From Sorangium sp051521495 (GTDB lineage: Bacteria > Myxococcota_A > Polyangia > Polyangiales > Polyangiaceae), in assembly GCF_051521495.1 (NCBI RefSeq), contig NZ_CP150355.1, positions 9,052,001-9,116,000 on the forward strand: a stretch of 64,000 nt of DNA, written 5' to 3'. Positions 28,440-37,179 of this stretch are shown here, in pieces. The notes under the pieces are model-generated. The model was not told the origin of the DNA. It did no database searches and saw only the letters and a program-made list of their open reading frames with translations. Numbering within the stretch: position 1 is the stretch's first letter; each line of letters begins with the position of its first letter. The position numbers were made by a program, and so were the translations under genes.

Positions 28440-28898
28440 GGTCCCTGCACTGCCAGCCTGAGCGTCAACACGCTGCATCGACAGGAGAAGATCTACGAGC
28501 GCCAAGGGGTGCACCTGGCGCGCTCGACGCTCTGTGGCTGGGTAGGCTCGTGCGCCGAGGTGCTGGGGTATCTGGTCGCCGCCATGCCCAAGGACGCGCT
28601 CTCCGCCCATTGCATCGCCATCGACGCCACCGGTGTGCTCGTCCAGGCCAAGAACTGGATCTTCGTGGGCAGCGACGACGGGGCGGAGTGGAACGCGATC
28701 ATCGTGTCGCTGATCGCCCTGCACCAGATTGACACCTGGGCCTACCTGCGCGACGTGCTGATCCTGTTGCCGAGCTGGCCGCGCGATCGGGTCCTCGAAC
28801 TCGCTCCCAAGTCCTGGAAGCAGACCCTCGAGAACACCAACGCTCGGCAGCGGCTCGCTTCCAGCCCGTGGACAGCGCCGGTCACGCTGGCCGCGTGA
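28440..28898 (+). pseudogene. IS66-type transposase remnant
   Basis: A reading frame without its proper start encodes two separated pieces of an IS66-family transposase. The first piece, LHRQEKIYERQGVHLARSTL and CGWVGSCAEVLGYL, leads to IAIDATGV. It then jumps to the C-terminal block IIVSLIALHQIDTWAYLRDVL with RVLELAPKSWKQ. The middle of the catalytic domain is missing, so this is a deletion derivative. It marks the right part of the island downstream of tmRNA. Confidence 0.72.
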
Positions 28899-29563
28899 GC
28901 GCTTTGAAGCCTGCTCCGCACCACCGGTAGCGTCCGGCGACGTCGCGCTGGGCGCGGGCTCCGCTCGCCGGCGTTGCCGCGGCGACGCCGCCTCTGCGCC
29001 ATCGATTGCGGCGGACGCGCTCGACTTGCCGGGGCGCGGCCTTCGCACGCCGACGTCGCCGGTCTCGCGCTTCGCTGGCGTCGCTTCGGGATCCGTCGGT
29101 CCGGTCTCGCCGGCGTTGCCGGTGCCCTGCCGTCGCTCTCGCATCGCACGGCAAGCCTATGTCCCTGGCCTGCTCGACGTCAGGATGCGCTCCGCCGAAC
29201 GGGTACCAATTAGCCGCTGTGGGTAAAAAAAAATTCTTGACACATCAAAACAGCTTTGGATCGCCTATCCGCCAGCTCCCGAGCACGCGCTCCACCCACC
29301 ATGGGCCGATCCACGCGCCGACGCGGAGCTCTGCAAGCTCTTCCTCGATCGCCATGAGGCGATGGTATCGCCGGCGGTCACCCCGCGGGGCGGCGTCGGG
29401 AGCGGCCTTCTCGGGTGCCTCGATCGCCCGGGAGCGAGCGCGACGCACGGCATCGAATGGATCGCTCCCGCGACCGTCGAACGCCGCGCCAGCGCGACCC
29501 CCGGCGACGAAAACGTGCGCCGGCGGGCGCGTATAGGTCGGCAGATCGGAACAGGAGAGTTGT
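28899..29563. other. Gene-free region after the IS66 remnant
   Basis: About 660 bp without a supported gene. A run of nine A residues (29226-29234) is closely followed by TTGACA at about 29237. No -10 box is placed correctly. Overlapping frames on both strands are GC-driven. Confidence 0.45.
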
Positions 29564-30697
29564 ATGCGGCTGAATTGGTTCGGAAGCACCATCGTGGTGA
29601 TGTCGATGATCGTTGGTTGTGGAGGCGACGACAAGGGCGCTGGGGGGCAAGCGCAAGGGGCTGGGGGGCAGGTGCAAGGGGGCGAGGGCGGGGCCGGCGG
29701 GAGCGCGGGCAGCGAGACCGGCGGGGGCGGACAGGGGCCCGCCGACTGCCCAGCAGCGCAGGTGTCCTGCAATGGCGCGTGCCTCCCCGTGGGCGTGCCG
29801 GCCGGCGGCTGCACGGTGCTCGCGCACGCCGGAAAATTCGTGTCCATCAATCACGGCATCGCGGTCGACGCGTCGCACGTGTACTGGGGCGAGGAGCTCT
29901 CATACACCGCCGTCGCGCGCGTGGCGAAGGCGGGGGGAGGGCGCGAGGAGATCTACGATTCACCCTATATCCCCCTGTCCGTCGCGGTGGACGAGAAGAA
30001 TTTGTATTGGGCCGAAAACTCGGTCACGAGCTGGGTCCGCGCGATGCCGAAATCGGGCGGTGCCTTGTTCGATCTGGTCACGCTCGCCGACGACTTTGGC
30101 GACATCGAGGATGTCGTGACCGACGGCGAGCGCGTGTTCTTCACCCAGCAAGTGCGCCCGGGGCCGCTCGAGGTCAGGAGCGTCGGGCTCGACGCCCGGG
30201 ACGAGGTCGTGCATGGTCCAGCCGGCGACATCTTCAGCACGACGCTGGCCCTGGATTCCGGGTTCGTCTACTGGCACTCCGCCGAGTCCTTCGACAAAAA
30301 CGAGATCCTGCGTTCCCCCCGGACCGGCGGCGAGCCGCAGGTGATCGTGACCGTGGACAGTGGCACCATCCTGGGCTTCGCGATCAGCGGCGAGTTCATT
30401 TATTACATGAGCCCCGGCGCGATCTGGCGCGTGCCCGTGTCCGGCGGCGATCCGACCGAGGTGCTCTCGTCCCCCGACGTGGAGGGCACCTTCTTCGTCG
30501 CCCACGCACAGGCGCTCTACTGGGCCTCGTCCGGAGCGCTGTGGCGCGTCGGCGTGGACGGGAAGAATCCCACCCAGCTCGTCAAGACCGACGATTCCAT
30601 CTCCCACATCGCGGCCGACACGAGCGGCGTCTACCTGGCCATCAACAAACGATCGGGATCGACGGGGGACGGGTTCATCGTCAGGGTCGAAGACTGA
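29564..30697 (+). CDS. Beta-propeller-like lipoprotein
   Basis: A 377-residue predicted lipoprotein with lipobox SMIVGC (Cys19), followed by a Gly/Gln-rich linker (about 22-60) and a short Cys-containing segment (CPAAQVSCNGACLP). Repeated blades follow, with the pattern VDxxxVYWxxxxxxxVxRxxKxGG (for example VDASHVYWGEE, VDEKNLYWAEN, LDSGFVYWHSA, ISGEFIYYMSP). The repeats resemble the DUF5050/YWTD-like propellers common in myxobacterial surface proteins. GGAGAG precedes ATG 29564. A role in surface binding is likely but the ligand is unknown. Confidence 0.82.
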   Translation: MRLNWFGSTIVVMSMIVGCGGDDKGAGGQAQGAGGQVQGGEGGAGGSAGSETGGGGQGPADCPAAQVSCNGACLPVGVPAGGCTVLAHAGKFVSINHGIAVDASHVYWGEELSYTAVARVAKAGGGREEIYDSPYIPLSVAVDEKNLYWAENSVTSWVRAMPKSGGALFDLVTLADDFGDIEDVVTDGERVFFTQQVRPGPLEVRSVGLDARDEVVHGPAGDIFSTTLALDSGFVYWHSAESFDKNEILRSPRTGGEPQVIVTVDSGTILGFAISGEFIYYMSPGAIWRVPVSGGDPTEVLSSPDVEGTFFVAHAQALYWASSGALWRVGVDGKNPTQLVKTDDSISHIAADTSGVYLAINKRSGSTGDGFIVRVED

Positions 30698-30816
30698 GGG
30701 TGAGGCCAGGCGGCCACCCGCCGAGGGGGCCACCCGTCGAGGCGTTGGCCGAGGGAGCAGGACAGGCGGCGCGAGCCGCGCTCGGCGGCGCGCTCGGGCG
30801 GCGCGCCCGGCCGTCG

Positions 30817-31050
30817 TCAAACGGCGAACCACCGCGCGGCGAGGTCGTCCAGCGTGGGATCGCCTTCCCCCGGGGGCACCCGCTCGAGGTATCACGCAAG
30901 GTCGGAGTAGCGGTGCATTAACGCATAGGCCATGAAGCGCCGCTGCAGGCCGAGATCGAGCTCGCCCTCGCGGTAGCCGTAGGCGAGCAGCAGCCGGCGC
31001 AAGAGAGCGCGGCCGCGGAGAGGAGGAGAAGGCCGCCGAGGACGGCCGCA
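30817..31050 (-). pseudogene. C-terminal remnant of an aminoglycoside-phosphotransferase-like gene
   Basis: On the minus strand one frame reads LLRRLLLAYGYREGELD, then QRRFMAYALMHRYSDLA, an in-frame TGA (30892-30894), then YLERVPPGEGDPTLDDLAARWFAV and stop (shown as separate pieces of one run). This resembles the C-terminus of APH/hygromycin-kinase-like phosphotransferases. The TGA stands where TGG (Trp) would be expected, so a single substitution broke the frame. No catalytic core is found upstream; the sequence fades near 31050. The 385-bp gap 30698-31082 holds nothing else. Confidence 0.6.
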
Positions 31051-31082
31051 GCGCGTCTCAGAGGCGATGCATTTCGCGCGAC

Positions 31083-31913
31083 CTACGACGCCGACCCGAG
31101 CCCGAGCGTCTGCTGGATCATCGCTTCGATGGCCTCGAATGGCTGGGCGCGGCGAGCGGCCGCCACCGCCTGCGCGTCGGCGCCAACAGGTTGCTGGAAC
31201 GGCGTCTCCGGTTCGTGCACCGCGCGCCAGATGGCCTCGATCACGAGGCTTGCGTCCGGGACCGGTGCGGCCTTCTGGAACGAACTCATCGCCGACTCGA
31301 AGGCGTCCAGGTGGGCTTGGTAAGGGGATCCGAAGTGACGCGCCGATCCCAGAGCCTTGCGCAAGATCTCCGTCGTTGGAAAGGCGCCGGGCTCTACGAC
31401 CCGCACGCGGACCCCGAACGGCTTGGTTTCATGGTAGAGGGCTTCGGACATGCCCACGAGCGCAAATTTGGTCGCGGCGTAGATGCCGTGCCCCGGCATT
31501 CCGAGGAAACCGGCGACTGAAGACACATTGACGATCACCCCTTGTCTTCGGGCGCGCATCGAGGGCAGCACCGCCCTGCTCATCCGCAGCGGACCGAAGA
31601 AGTTCGTCTCGAACATGCGGTATGCCAGGGCGTCCGACGTTTCCTCGACCGTAGCGCGCAGGAAGATCGCGGCGTTGTTCACCAACGCGTCGAGCGGGCC
31701 TGCCGCCAGCACCTGGGTGACACCGCGCTCGACAGCCACGTCGTCGGTGACATCGATCACGACCGGCGTCACGCCGAGCTCTCTCAATTCGCCGACGGTT
31801 CTTCCGCTCAAGTCACGTACGCCGGCGAACACCTCGTCCCCACGAGCTCGGAAAGATTTGGCTGCCTCGAAGCCGAACCCGCTGCTGCACCCGGTAATCA
31901 ACACCCTTGCCAT
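31083..31913 (-). CDS. Short-chain dehydrogenase/reductase
   Basis: A 276-residue classical SDR. The nucleotide motif is TGCSSGFG (residues 7-14), and NNAA is at 79-82. The catalytic triad is Ser131 with YAATK (Tyr145, Lys149), and the VEPGAFPT segment follows. It most likely uses NADP(H), judging from the Arg residues after the first beta-alpha unit (VFAGVRDLSGR). The substrate is unknown. It lies downstream of a promoter/operator at 32182-32218 shared in sequence with the TetR gene's upstream region, so it is a probable TetR target. Confidence 0.92.
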   Translation of the reverse strand: MARVLITGCSSGFGFEAAKSFRARGDEVFAGVRDLSGRTVGELRELGVTPVVIDVTDDVAVERGVTQVLAAGPLDALVNNAAIFLRATVEETSDALAYRMFETNFFGPLRMSRAVLPSMRARRQGVIVNVSSVAGFLGMPGHGIYAATKFALVGMSEALYHETKPFGVRVRVVEPGAFPTTEILRKALGSARHFGSPYQAHLDAFESAMSSFQKAAPVPDASLVIEAIWRAVHEPETPFQQPVGADAQAVAAARRAQPFEAIEAMIQQTLGLGSAS

Positions 31914-32181
31914 AGGCTTCCCTTCTCATCGTGACCGGCATTGTCCAGCCAGCCGCCGACGGTCTGATACTCCTCGAAGCTGAAACCACCGCGGTGAAAG
32001 TCCGCGGAGTTGAGCATGATCACTACGGGGAAATCGGCGCCTCAGAACGCCAGCAGCGCGTTCCCCAAGCTTCCGCAGGGCGACGGTCCCCCACGCGCAA
32101 GATCGTGCAAGCGCCCCATGGATCGCAGGATCGTGGAGCGATCCAGCACCCGGAACGCGGCGTGGGTCAGCGACTCAGGGA
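31914..32181 (-). other. Leader of the SDR gene with a small degraded frame
   Basis: Between the promoter at 32182 and the SDR start, the minus strand has a ~45-codon open stretch ending in TGA near 32042. It contains LTHAAFRVLDRSTILRSMGR and DLARGGPSPCGSLGN. A second stretch has VIMLNSADFHRGGFSFEEY. Neither has a normal start. They look like remnants of a lost gene rather than functional peptides. Confidence 0.35.
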
Positions 32182-32218
32182 GAATAGCCCCTCAGTGGCA
32201 CTTGTCAAGAAGGAGCAC
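32182..32218 (-). promoter_or_regulatory. Promoter with overlapping TetR-type operator (site A)
   Basis: Read on the minus strand, TTGACA is followed by 16 bp and TATTCT, directed at the SDR gene. The segment 32191-32218 (minus strand GTGCTCCTTCTTGACAAGTG...) matches 24 of 28 positions of site B at 32947-32974. It includes a CAGTGGCACTTG near-dyad. The match suggests both are bound by the TetR protein encoded between them. Confidence 0.55.
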
Positions 32219-32289
32219 TTTCTCGCGAGCGCTCCTCGCCGGCAGGCGAACCGGCGGCGCGCCTCAGGCGGAAACGAGCGAGCCGGCGC

Positions 32290-32916
32290 TCATTGCGGCG
32301 GGGTGCCGCTCGCACCGCAGCCGAACTCGCGTGCGAGCGTCTGGAAGGCCTCGTCCACGAGCTCTGGCAGGTCCTCGGTGGCCCCACGGGCGATCCACGC
32401 GTCCATCGCGGATTGCACGACCGCCATCGCGCAGCTCGCCAGCACGCGTGGCGCGAGATCGTGCCGCGCGTCCAGGCCCATGCGCTCGGCCAGCGGCACG
32501 CAGATCTCCTCCCCGCAGTGTCCCAGCCGCTCGCGCTGCCTCGCGCGGATCGCCGGCGTCCGCGCGACGAACTGCTGGATCAGGGCGAAGCGGGGCAGAT
32601 CCCCCTCGTGGAGCTTCACGAGCGTCTTGACGGCGTTTCGCAGCGCCACGACGGGCGGCTCGCTCCGCGGGCGCGCCCGCACCGCCTCGCGCGCCGCCTC
32701 GATGAACTGGTCCATCCACGCGATCACGAGGTCTTCCTTCGACTCGAAGTAGCGGAAGAACGTCCTCCGCGAGACCTCGACCACCCCGAGCACGTCATCG
32801 AGGGTCGTCTGCTCGTAGCCGTTCTTCAAGAAGAGCTCGATCGCGGTCTCGATGATCTGCGCGCGCGTGCGCTCCTTCTTGCGTTCCCTGAGCCCCGAGG
32901 CGCCGGCCTCCTTCAT
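32290..32916 (-). CDS. TetR family transcriptional repressor
   Basis: A 208-residue regulator. The N-terminal helix-turn-helix region reads RAQIIETAIELFLKNGYEQT, then TLDDVLGVVEVSRRTFFRYFESKED (cut here), the standard TetR pattern (about residues 18-65). The C-terminal ligand-binding half is all helical. ATG 32916 is the family-like start; GTG 32925 is in frame. It is flanked by two near-identical operator-like sites in opposite orientation (32191-32218 and 32947-32974). Likely targets are its own gene and the SDR gene; the GST gene is a further possibility. Confidence 0.9.
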   Translation of the reverse strand: MKEAGASGLRERKKERTRAQIIETAIELFLKNGYEQTTLDDVLGVVEVSRRTFFRYFESKEDLVIAWMDQFIEAAREAVRARPRSEPPVVALRNAVKTLVKLHEGDLPRFALIQQFVARTPAIRARQRERLGHCGEEICVPLAERMGLDARHDLAPRVLASCAMAVVQSAMDAWIARGATEDLPELVDEAFQTLAREFGCGASGTPPQ

Positions 32917-32946
32917 GCGGGCCACGGTACCACGTACACGCCTTGG

Positions 32947-32974
32947 GTGCTCCTCCTTGACAAACGCTACTGAG
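32947..32974 (+). promoter_or_regulatory. TetR-type operator (site B)
   Basis: Plus-strand GTGCTCCTCCTTGACAAACG followed by CTACTGAG. It matches site A in 24 of 28 positions and sits 30 bp upstream of the tetR start. The TTGACA could act as a -35 toward the right, but no good -10 follows, so an autoregulatory operator is the better reading. Confidence 0.5.
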
Positions 32975-33136
32975 TCGCACATCGTTCTTCGCCGTGCCCC
33001 GCCGTGGGTGGGGGCCGGACGGAGAGGCTCGCGCGCGAGGCATCGCTGCTTGCCGCTCATCGCCGCCTTGACGGCCACGGAGGCCCGGCGATGGTCCATG
33101 ATCAGACCGCGACCGCGAGCCCAGGATAGACCGCAA

Positions 33137-33790
33137 TCAGCCGGTCGATGGCTTGCCGGTGTTAACCGCCAACTGAGCGTCGAAGGCTCGCTTGTAGGCG
33201 GGCCGCGCTTCGCCGCGGGCGACATAAGCGGCCAGGTTTGGGTATTCGTCCAGAATGCCCGATGTTCTCAACCTGAGCAGCACCGACACCATCATCAAGT
33301 CGCCAGCGCTGAACGCGCCATCGAGCCAGTCGGCATCGCCCAGGCGAACGGAAAGTCGGCCGAGCCGACCGCGGATGCGATCCTCGACCAGAGGCAGGCG
33401 CTCCGCAAACCAGGGCTTGTCGCCCTCCAGGATCTTTGCGGTTACGAGCTCAAGAATCGGTGGCTCTACCGTGTTGAGCGCGGCAAACATCCATGTGATC
33501 GCGCGCGCCCGAGCATTGGCATCGTCCGGCAGCAAGCCCGCATGTCGCTCGGCGAGGTGAAACACGATCGCCCCTGTCTCGAACAGCGCAAGCTCGCCTT
33601 CCTCATAGGTCGGAATTTGGCCGAAAGGATGAAGCGCCAGATGCGCGGGTTCCTTCATCGCACGAAACGAAACGAGGCGAACCTGGTAGGGTTGGCCCAC
33701 TTCCTCAAGCGCCCAGCGAACGCGCGTATCACGCGCCAGTCCCTTGCCGCCATCGGGTGAGCGTTCAAAGGCGGTAATGGTGATGGTCAT
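33137..33790 (-). CDS. Glutathione S-transferase family protein
   Basis: A 217-residue two-domain GST. The thioredoxin-like N-terminal domain contains RVRWALEEVGQPYQVRLV, then HPFGQIPTYEEGELALFETGAI (cut here), the glutathione-binding Pro-cis and Glu-Thr/Ser motif. The helical C-terminal domain has LGDADWLDGAFSAGDLMM, the N-capping box of GSTs. A GAGGAGGAG ribosome site precedes ATG 33790. It probably detoxifies electrophiles with glutathione. It stands alone on the minus strand. Confidence 0.9.
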   Translation of the reverse strand: MTITITAFERSPDGGKGLARDTRVRWALEEVGQPYQVRLVSFRAMKEPAHLALHPFGQIPTYEEGELALFETGAIVFHLAERHAGLLPDDANARARAITWMFAALNTVEPPILELVTAKILEGDKPWFAERLPLVEDRIRGRLGRLSVRLGDADWLDGAFSAGDLMMVSVLLRLRTSGILDEYPNLAAYVARGEARPAYKRAFDAQLAVNTGKPSTG

Positions 33791-34369
33791 CGAGAGGCTC
33801 CTCCTCGGCGGAAATCATAGGCTGCGAAGGCGGCTCTTTGCAACCATGGTCGAGCGCTCGCCGTGGAACGTGAGGCCACGCCTCCAGCCCTTCTGCATCA
33901 CCCTGCTAGGTCTACGTCCGACGCCATCGCTTCAGCACGGTGGCAAGGCGTAGTCGTCCCCGGCGGAGCCGCGCGATGCCGGTCCCGGCGTTCATCCTGA
34001 CCGAGGCGAGCGAGGGCGAGCGTGGGCGAGCGTGGGCGAGCGTGGCGGAGACGTCTCCGCCGCTGGCGCATCAGCACAAGGCGCCGCCGAGCTCCAGGAC
34101 GCCTCGCCGAGCGCCAGGACGCACACAACGCCGGACGCATCGACATGGAGGCAGACGTCGGCGAGGTGCGCCGCGGCGCGACGGAGCTCGTCCGACGTGC
34201 TGGCCGAGAGCAACTTGCCAAGCCACCTCGAAGATCCTATAGACCGTATGTCGAAAACCGGTAGGTCGGTCAGGTGAGCCCCGGCCACTCCTGATGGTTC
34301 AGGAGCCTGAGACCCCGCACCACGCGGGCGTCCCACGACGAGGGCGTCGTGCGCCCAGGAAGGCTCACC
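33791..34369. other. Gap between GST and monooxygenase genes, possible PAS-like remnant
   Basis: No complete gene is seen. On the minus strand about 34050-34260 a frame reads LLSASTSDELRRAAAHLADV and CLHVDASGVVCVLALGE, reminiscent of a PAS domain start, but it lacks a proper start and runs into repeats. GCGAGCGTGG-type 10-bp repeats lie at about 34010-34043. Confidence 0.35.
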
Positions 34370-36016
34370 ATGAACCAGCATCAGGCCAAACGGGCGGCTC
34401 CGCTCGTCGATCGACCGACGAACGCCACGGTCGAGACGCAGGTCCTCATCGTCGGCGGAAGCATCGTCGGGTTGACCATGGCGCTCGCCTGCCAGCGCCA
34501 GGGGATACGCGTGCTCCTCGCCGAGAAGCACGCGGCGTCGTCGGTGCACCCACGCGCCTCCCGCTACAACGCGCGCGCGATGGAGGTGTTCCGGGCGCTC
34601 GGCGTGGAGCCCGACGTTCGCGCGGCGGGCGCCGACCTGGAGAACGCCATGGGCTCCCTCTCGGGGCCCACGCTGCTGCAAGCGCTCGCAGACCGCCCGG
34701 CCAACCACGCGGCCATCTATGGGCGCATGCGGGCCGTGGAGGAGGAGCTGTCGCCTGCCCCGTCGGCGCGAGCACCGCAGAACCGCGTCGAGCCCGCGCT
34801 GCGAGCCGTGGCCGAGGCGAGGGGCGGCGACCTGCGCTTCTCGAGCGAGGTCGTCGAGCTCACCCAGACGCCGGCGTGGGTCACCGCCCGGATCCTCCAC
34901 CGCGAGACGGGGGCTTCCCAGCTCGTCCGGGCTTGCTACGCCGTGGTCGCCGACGGGGCCCAGGGAAAGATGCGGGAGCGGCTGGGCATCGGGCGCGAGC
35001 ACCTCGGCGTCGCCGGCCGCTACGTGAATATCCTCTTCGACGCGGACTTGCGCTCTTTCCTCGCAGGGAGGGAGTTCAACGCCTGCTTCCTCCAGAGACC
35101 GGACTTCACTGCCCTCCTCCATGCGTTCGACCATGGTCGTCGCTGGCGCCTCCAGCTGGTCGTCCCGCACGCGGACCAGGGAACACTGGAGCCCCTCTCG
35201 CGCGATCGATGCGTCGAGCTCGTGCGCGCTGGCACGGGGATCCCCGATCTGAAGCCGAATATCATCGACGCCCAGCGCTGGGAGGCAGCCTCCGCCATGG
35301 CGCAGGCCTACCGGGCGGGCCGGGTGATGCTCGCCGGCGATACCGCGCATCAGATGACCCCATTCCTCGGGCTCGGCGCGGCCACCGGCATCGAGGACGC
35401 CAACAACCTGGCGTGGAAGCTGGCCTTCGTGCTCCGTGGTCTCGCAGGCGATGGCCTGCTCGACACCTACGAGGCGGAGCGCCTGCCCGCCGCGCGCCAG
35501 GCGGTGATCGCTTCGTCCCGGGCCGCGGACGAGAGCGGCCTCCCGCGGCTGGGCCGCTCGGCCCCCCCGACCGATATCCGCACGCTCCTGAGCCTCGACT
35601 ACGCGTATCGATCGCGTGCGATCGCCAGTGACGACGAGGCGGATCCCGAGGACGAAGGCCAGCCTGGGCGACGCGTACCCCATGCGTGGCTCCGCGGCCG
35701 CGATGGCTCGCGGGTCTCGACGCTGGACCTGGCCCCGGGTGAGCTCGTCCTCCTCTCGGGGCCACACGGCAGTTCGTGGAAGGAGGCCGGGGAGCGTCTC
35801 TCGTCGCCGATCTCGATCCGGGCCTTCCGCATCGGTGGAGAGGACCTCGCGGACGAGACTGGACGGTGGTTGGCGCGCGCCGGCATCCGGAGGGACGGAG
35901 CCCTCCTGGTCCGACCTGATGGGGTCGTGGCATGGCGCAGCCCCGGCGCGGTCGCGGAGCCCGCGACCGTGCGCGACATCCTCGGAAAGATCCTCGGGAG
36001 AAGTCTCGCCCCTTGA
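34370..36016 (+). CDS. FAD-dependent aromatic monooxygenase (PheA/TfdB/polyketide hydroxylase type)
   Basis: A 548-residue group A flavoprotein hydroxylase. The FAD-binding start is VLIVGGSIVGLTMA (about 26-38; the third Gly of the usual GGG is Ser). RNARAMEVFRALGV-like residues (here YNARAMEVF) and the DG motif VADGAQGKMR follow. The GD motif LAGDTAHQMTPFLGLGA is at about 320-336. A thioredoxin-like C-terminal domain ends in LLVRPDGVVAWR, as in RdmE/PgaE-type polyketide hydroxylases. It would hydroxylate an aromatic ring using NAD(P)H and O2. ATG 34370 has AGGAAG upstream. No biosynthetic cluster is adjacent, so the substrate is unknown. Confidence 0.88.
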   Translation: MNQHQAKRAAPLVDRPTNATVETQVLIVGGSIVGLTMALACQRQGIRVLLAEKHAASSVHPRASRYNARAMEVFRALGVEPDVRAAGADLENAMGSLSGPTLLQALADRPANHAAIYGRMRAVEEELSPAPSARAPQNRVEPALRAVAEARGGDLRFSSEVVELTQTPAWVTARILHRETGASQLVRACYAVVADGAQGKMRERLGIGREHLGVAGRYVNILFDADLRSFLAGREFNACFLQRPDFTALLHAFDHGRRWRLQLVVPHADQGTLEPLSRDRCVELVRAGTGIPDLKPNIIDAQRWEAASAMAQAYRAGRVMLAGDTAHQMTPFLGLGAATGIEDANNLAWKLAFVLRGLAGDGLLDTYEAERLPAARQAVIASSRAADESGLPRLGRSAPPTDIRTLLSLDYAYRSRAIASDDEADPEDEGQPGRRVPHAWLRGRDGSRVSTLDLAPGELVLLSGPHGSSWKEAGERLSSPISIRAFRIGGEDLADETGRWLARAGIRRDGALLVRPDGVVAWRSPGAVAEPATVRDILGKILGRSLAP

Positions 36017-36068
36017 TGGGCCTTCGCGCGGTGCGCTCCGACGATCCCCGGGAGGCGCGGAGGGCCGG

Positions 36069-36200
36069 CTACGTCGCGCTCAGGGCACGCAGCAGCGCGG
36101 CCGAGACCGAGCCCGGCTTCGCGGTGAGCATCACGGCCTCGGGGTCGTCCTCGGGCACGTAGAGGCTCACGCAGTCGAGCTCGAGCGGGAGCGGTGGAGC
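36069..36200 (-). pseudogene. C-terminal fragment resembling an MmyB-like XRE regulator
   Basis: The minus strand encodes LELDCVSLYVPEDDPEAVML and TAKPGSVSAALLRAL then stop. The pattern recalls the end of MmyB-type helix-turn-helix regulators (velnYxxlxvPdDP...vvyTaePGS). Nothing upstream continues it, and another open frame overlaps from 36229. Low-confidence remnant. Confidence 0.35.
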
Positions 36201-36228
36201 GCCGCTCTCGCCGCGCGCGGCCTCGGCG

Positions 36229-36534
36229 GTGACGGGCGGCTTCACGGCCGCGTGCGCGGGCAACGGCCCGGAGCTCGTGTACCGCTATTCCCCCGAGGCG
36301 GACGGCACCGTGACGATCACCGTGAGGCCGGAGAGGTCGGCCGATCTCGTTCTCCACGTGCGGACCGACTGCAGAGAGGATGCGAGCGAGATCAACTGCC
36401 TGGACGACGGCAATTCCGGAGACCCCGAGTCGCTCACCGTGAACGTGACCGCGGGGACTCCGATCGACATCTTCGTCGACAGCTACAACAACGTCTCCGC
36501 CGGTTCGTTCGAGCTGAGCATCACCCCGGATTGA
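36229..36534 (+). CDS. Small protein with PPC-like beta-sandwich domain, probably truncated
   Basis: About 101 residues forming an Ig-like/PPC fold: PELVYRYSPEADGTVTITV, DLVLHVRTDCREDASEINC, IDIFVDSYNNVSAGSFELSI. Such domains normally end larger secreted proteins and lipoproteins of myxobacteria. No signal peptide is present and the first codons are not a natural domain start, so the 5' part of a longer gene has probably been lost. The ~315-bp gap after it (36535-36849) holds no gene apart from the ArsR promoter. Confidence 0.5.
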   Translation: MTGGFTAACAGNGPELVYRYSPEADGTVTITVRPERSADLVLHVRTDCREDASEINCLDDGNSGDPESLTVNVTAGTPIDIFVDSYNNVSAGSFELSITPD

Positions 36535-36814
36535 CCCGCTGACCCGAGCCGTCCCCACGGACGGCCGGCGCCGGAAGACCCCCACGACACTCCCCACGGG
36601 ACCCGGCACGGGCATGCGCGCCCCAAACGCGGATCGGCCGCTCTGCGAGAGCACGCGCCGCTGCGCGCCGCTCCTGGACGCGAGGAAGTCGTCGGCAGGC
36701 GCGACGGTGGCGTCGATCCCGTCGACGTCGGCGTGACCTGCGACGCCCTGCACGAGGGGGGAACGCAAGGCGCATGCCCCTTCCCGCCGGTCCCAGACGG
36801 CCCGATCCGCGCGC

Positions 36815-36843
36815 TTGACAATCAATAAGCGTCGGCTTATAAG
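36815..36843 (+). promoter_or_regulatory. ArsR-operon promoter with operator in the spacer
   Basis: TTGACA (36815-36820), a 17-bp spacer and TATAAG (36838-36843). The dyad ATAAGC-GTCG-GCTTAT (36825-36840) fills the spacer and overlaps the -10, an ideal repressor site for the ArsR protein encoded next. The -10 ends only 6 bp before the ATG at 36850, so transcription should begin at or next to the start codon, implying a leaderless mRNA. Confidence 0.8.
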
Positions 36844-36849
36844 TCGTGC

Positions 36850-37179
36850 ATGCAGCGCGCCGCCGCGGTCGAAGACAAAATCTTCCAGGCGCTGGCGGAC
36901 CCCAGCCGGAGGGCGATCTTCGAGTCGCTCACGCGTGGCGAAGCCGCGGTGAAGGACCTCACGGCGCGCTTCGACATCTCGCAGCCGGCGGTCTCGCAGC
37001 ACCTCGCCACGTTGAAAGACGCCGGCTTGGTGAGCGGCCGGCGCGAGGGGCGCTGTGTCTACTACCGGGTGGAGCCGCGCGGGATGAAGCCGCTCATCGA
37101 CTGGATCACGCACTACCGCGCCTTCTGGACGGAGCGCGTCGATCGCCTTGAACGACTGCTGGAGAAAATGGACGAATGA
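36850..37179 (+). CDS. ArsR family transcriptional regulator
   Basis: A 109-residue winged-helix regulator: FQALADPSRRAIFESLTRGE, then VKDLTARFDISQPAVSQHLA (recognition helix), LKDAGLVSGRREGRCVYYRV (wing) and a helical end. There is no Cys pair for metal, so it belongs to the non-metal group often paired with SRPBCC proteins. It is first in an operon whose stop overlaps the next start (ATGA). The promoter spacer contains a perfect dyad, so autorepression is likely. The mRNA is probably leaderless. Confidence 0.93.
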   Translation: MQRAAAVEDKIFQALADPSRRAIFESLTRGEAAVKDLTARFDISQPAVSQHLATLKDAGLVSGRREGRCVYYRVEPRGMKPLIDWITHYRAFWTERVDRLERLLEKMDE

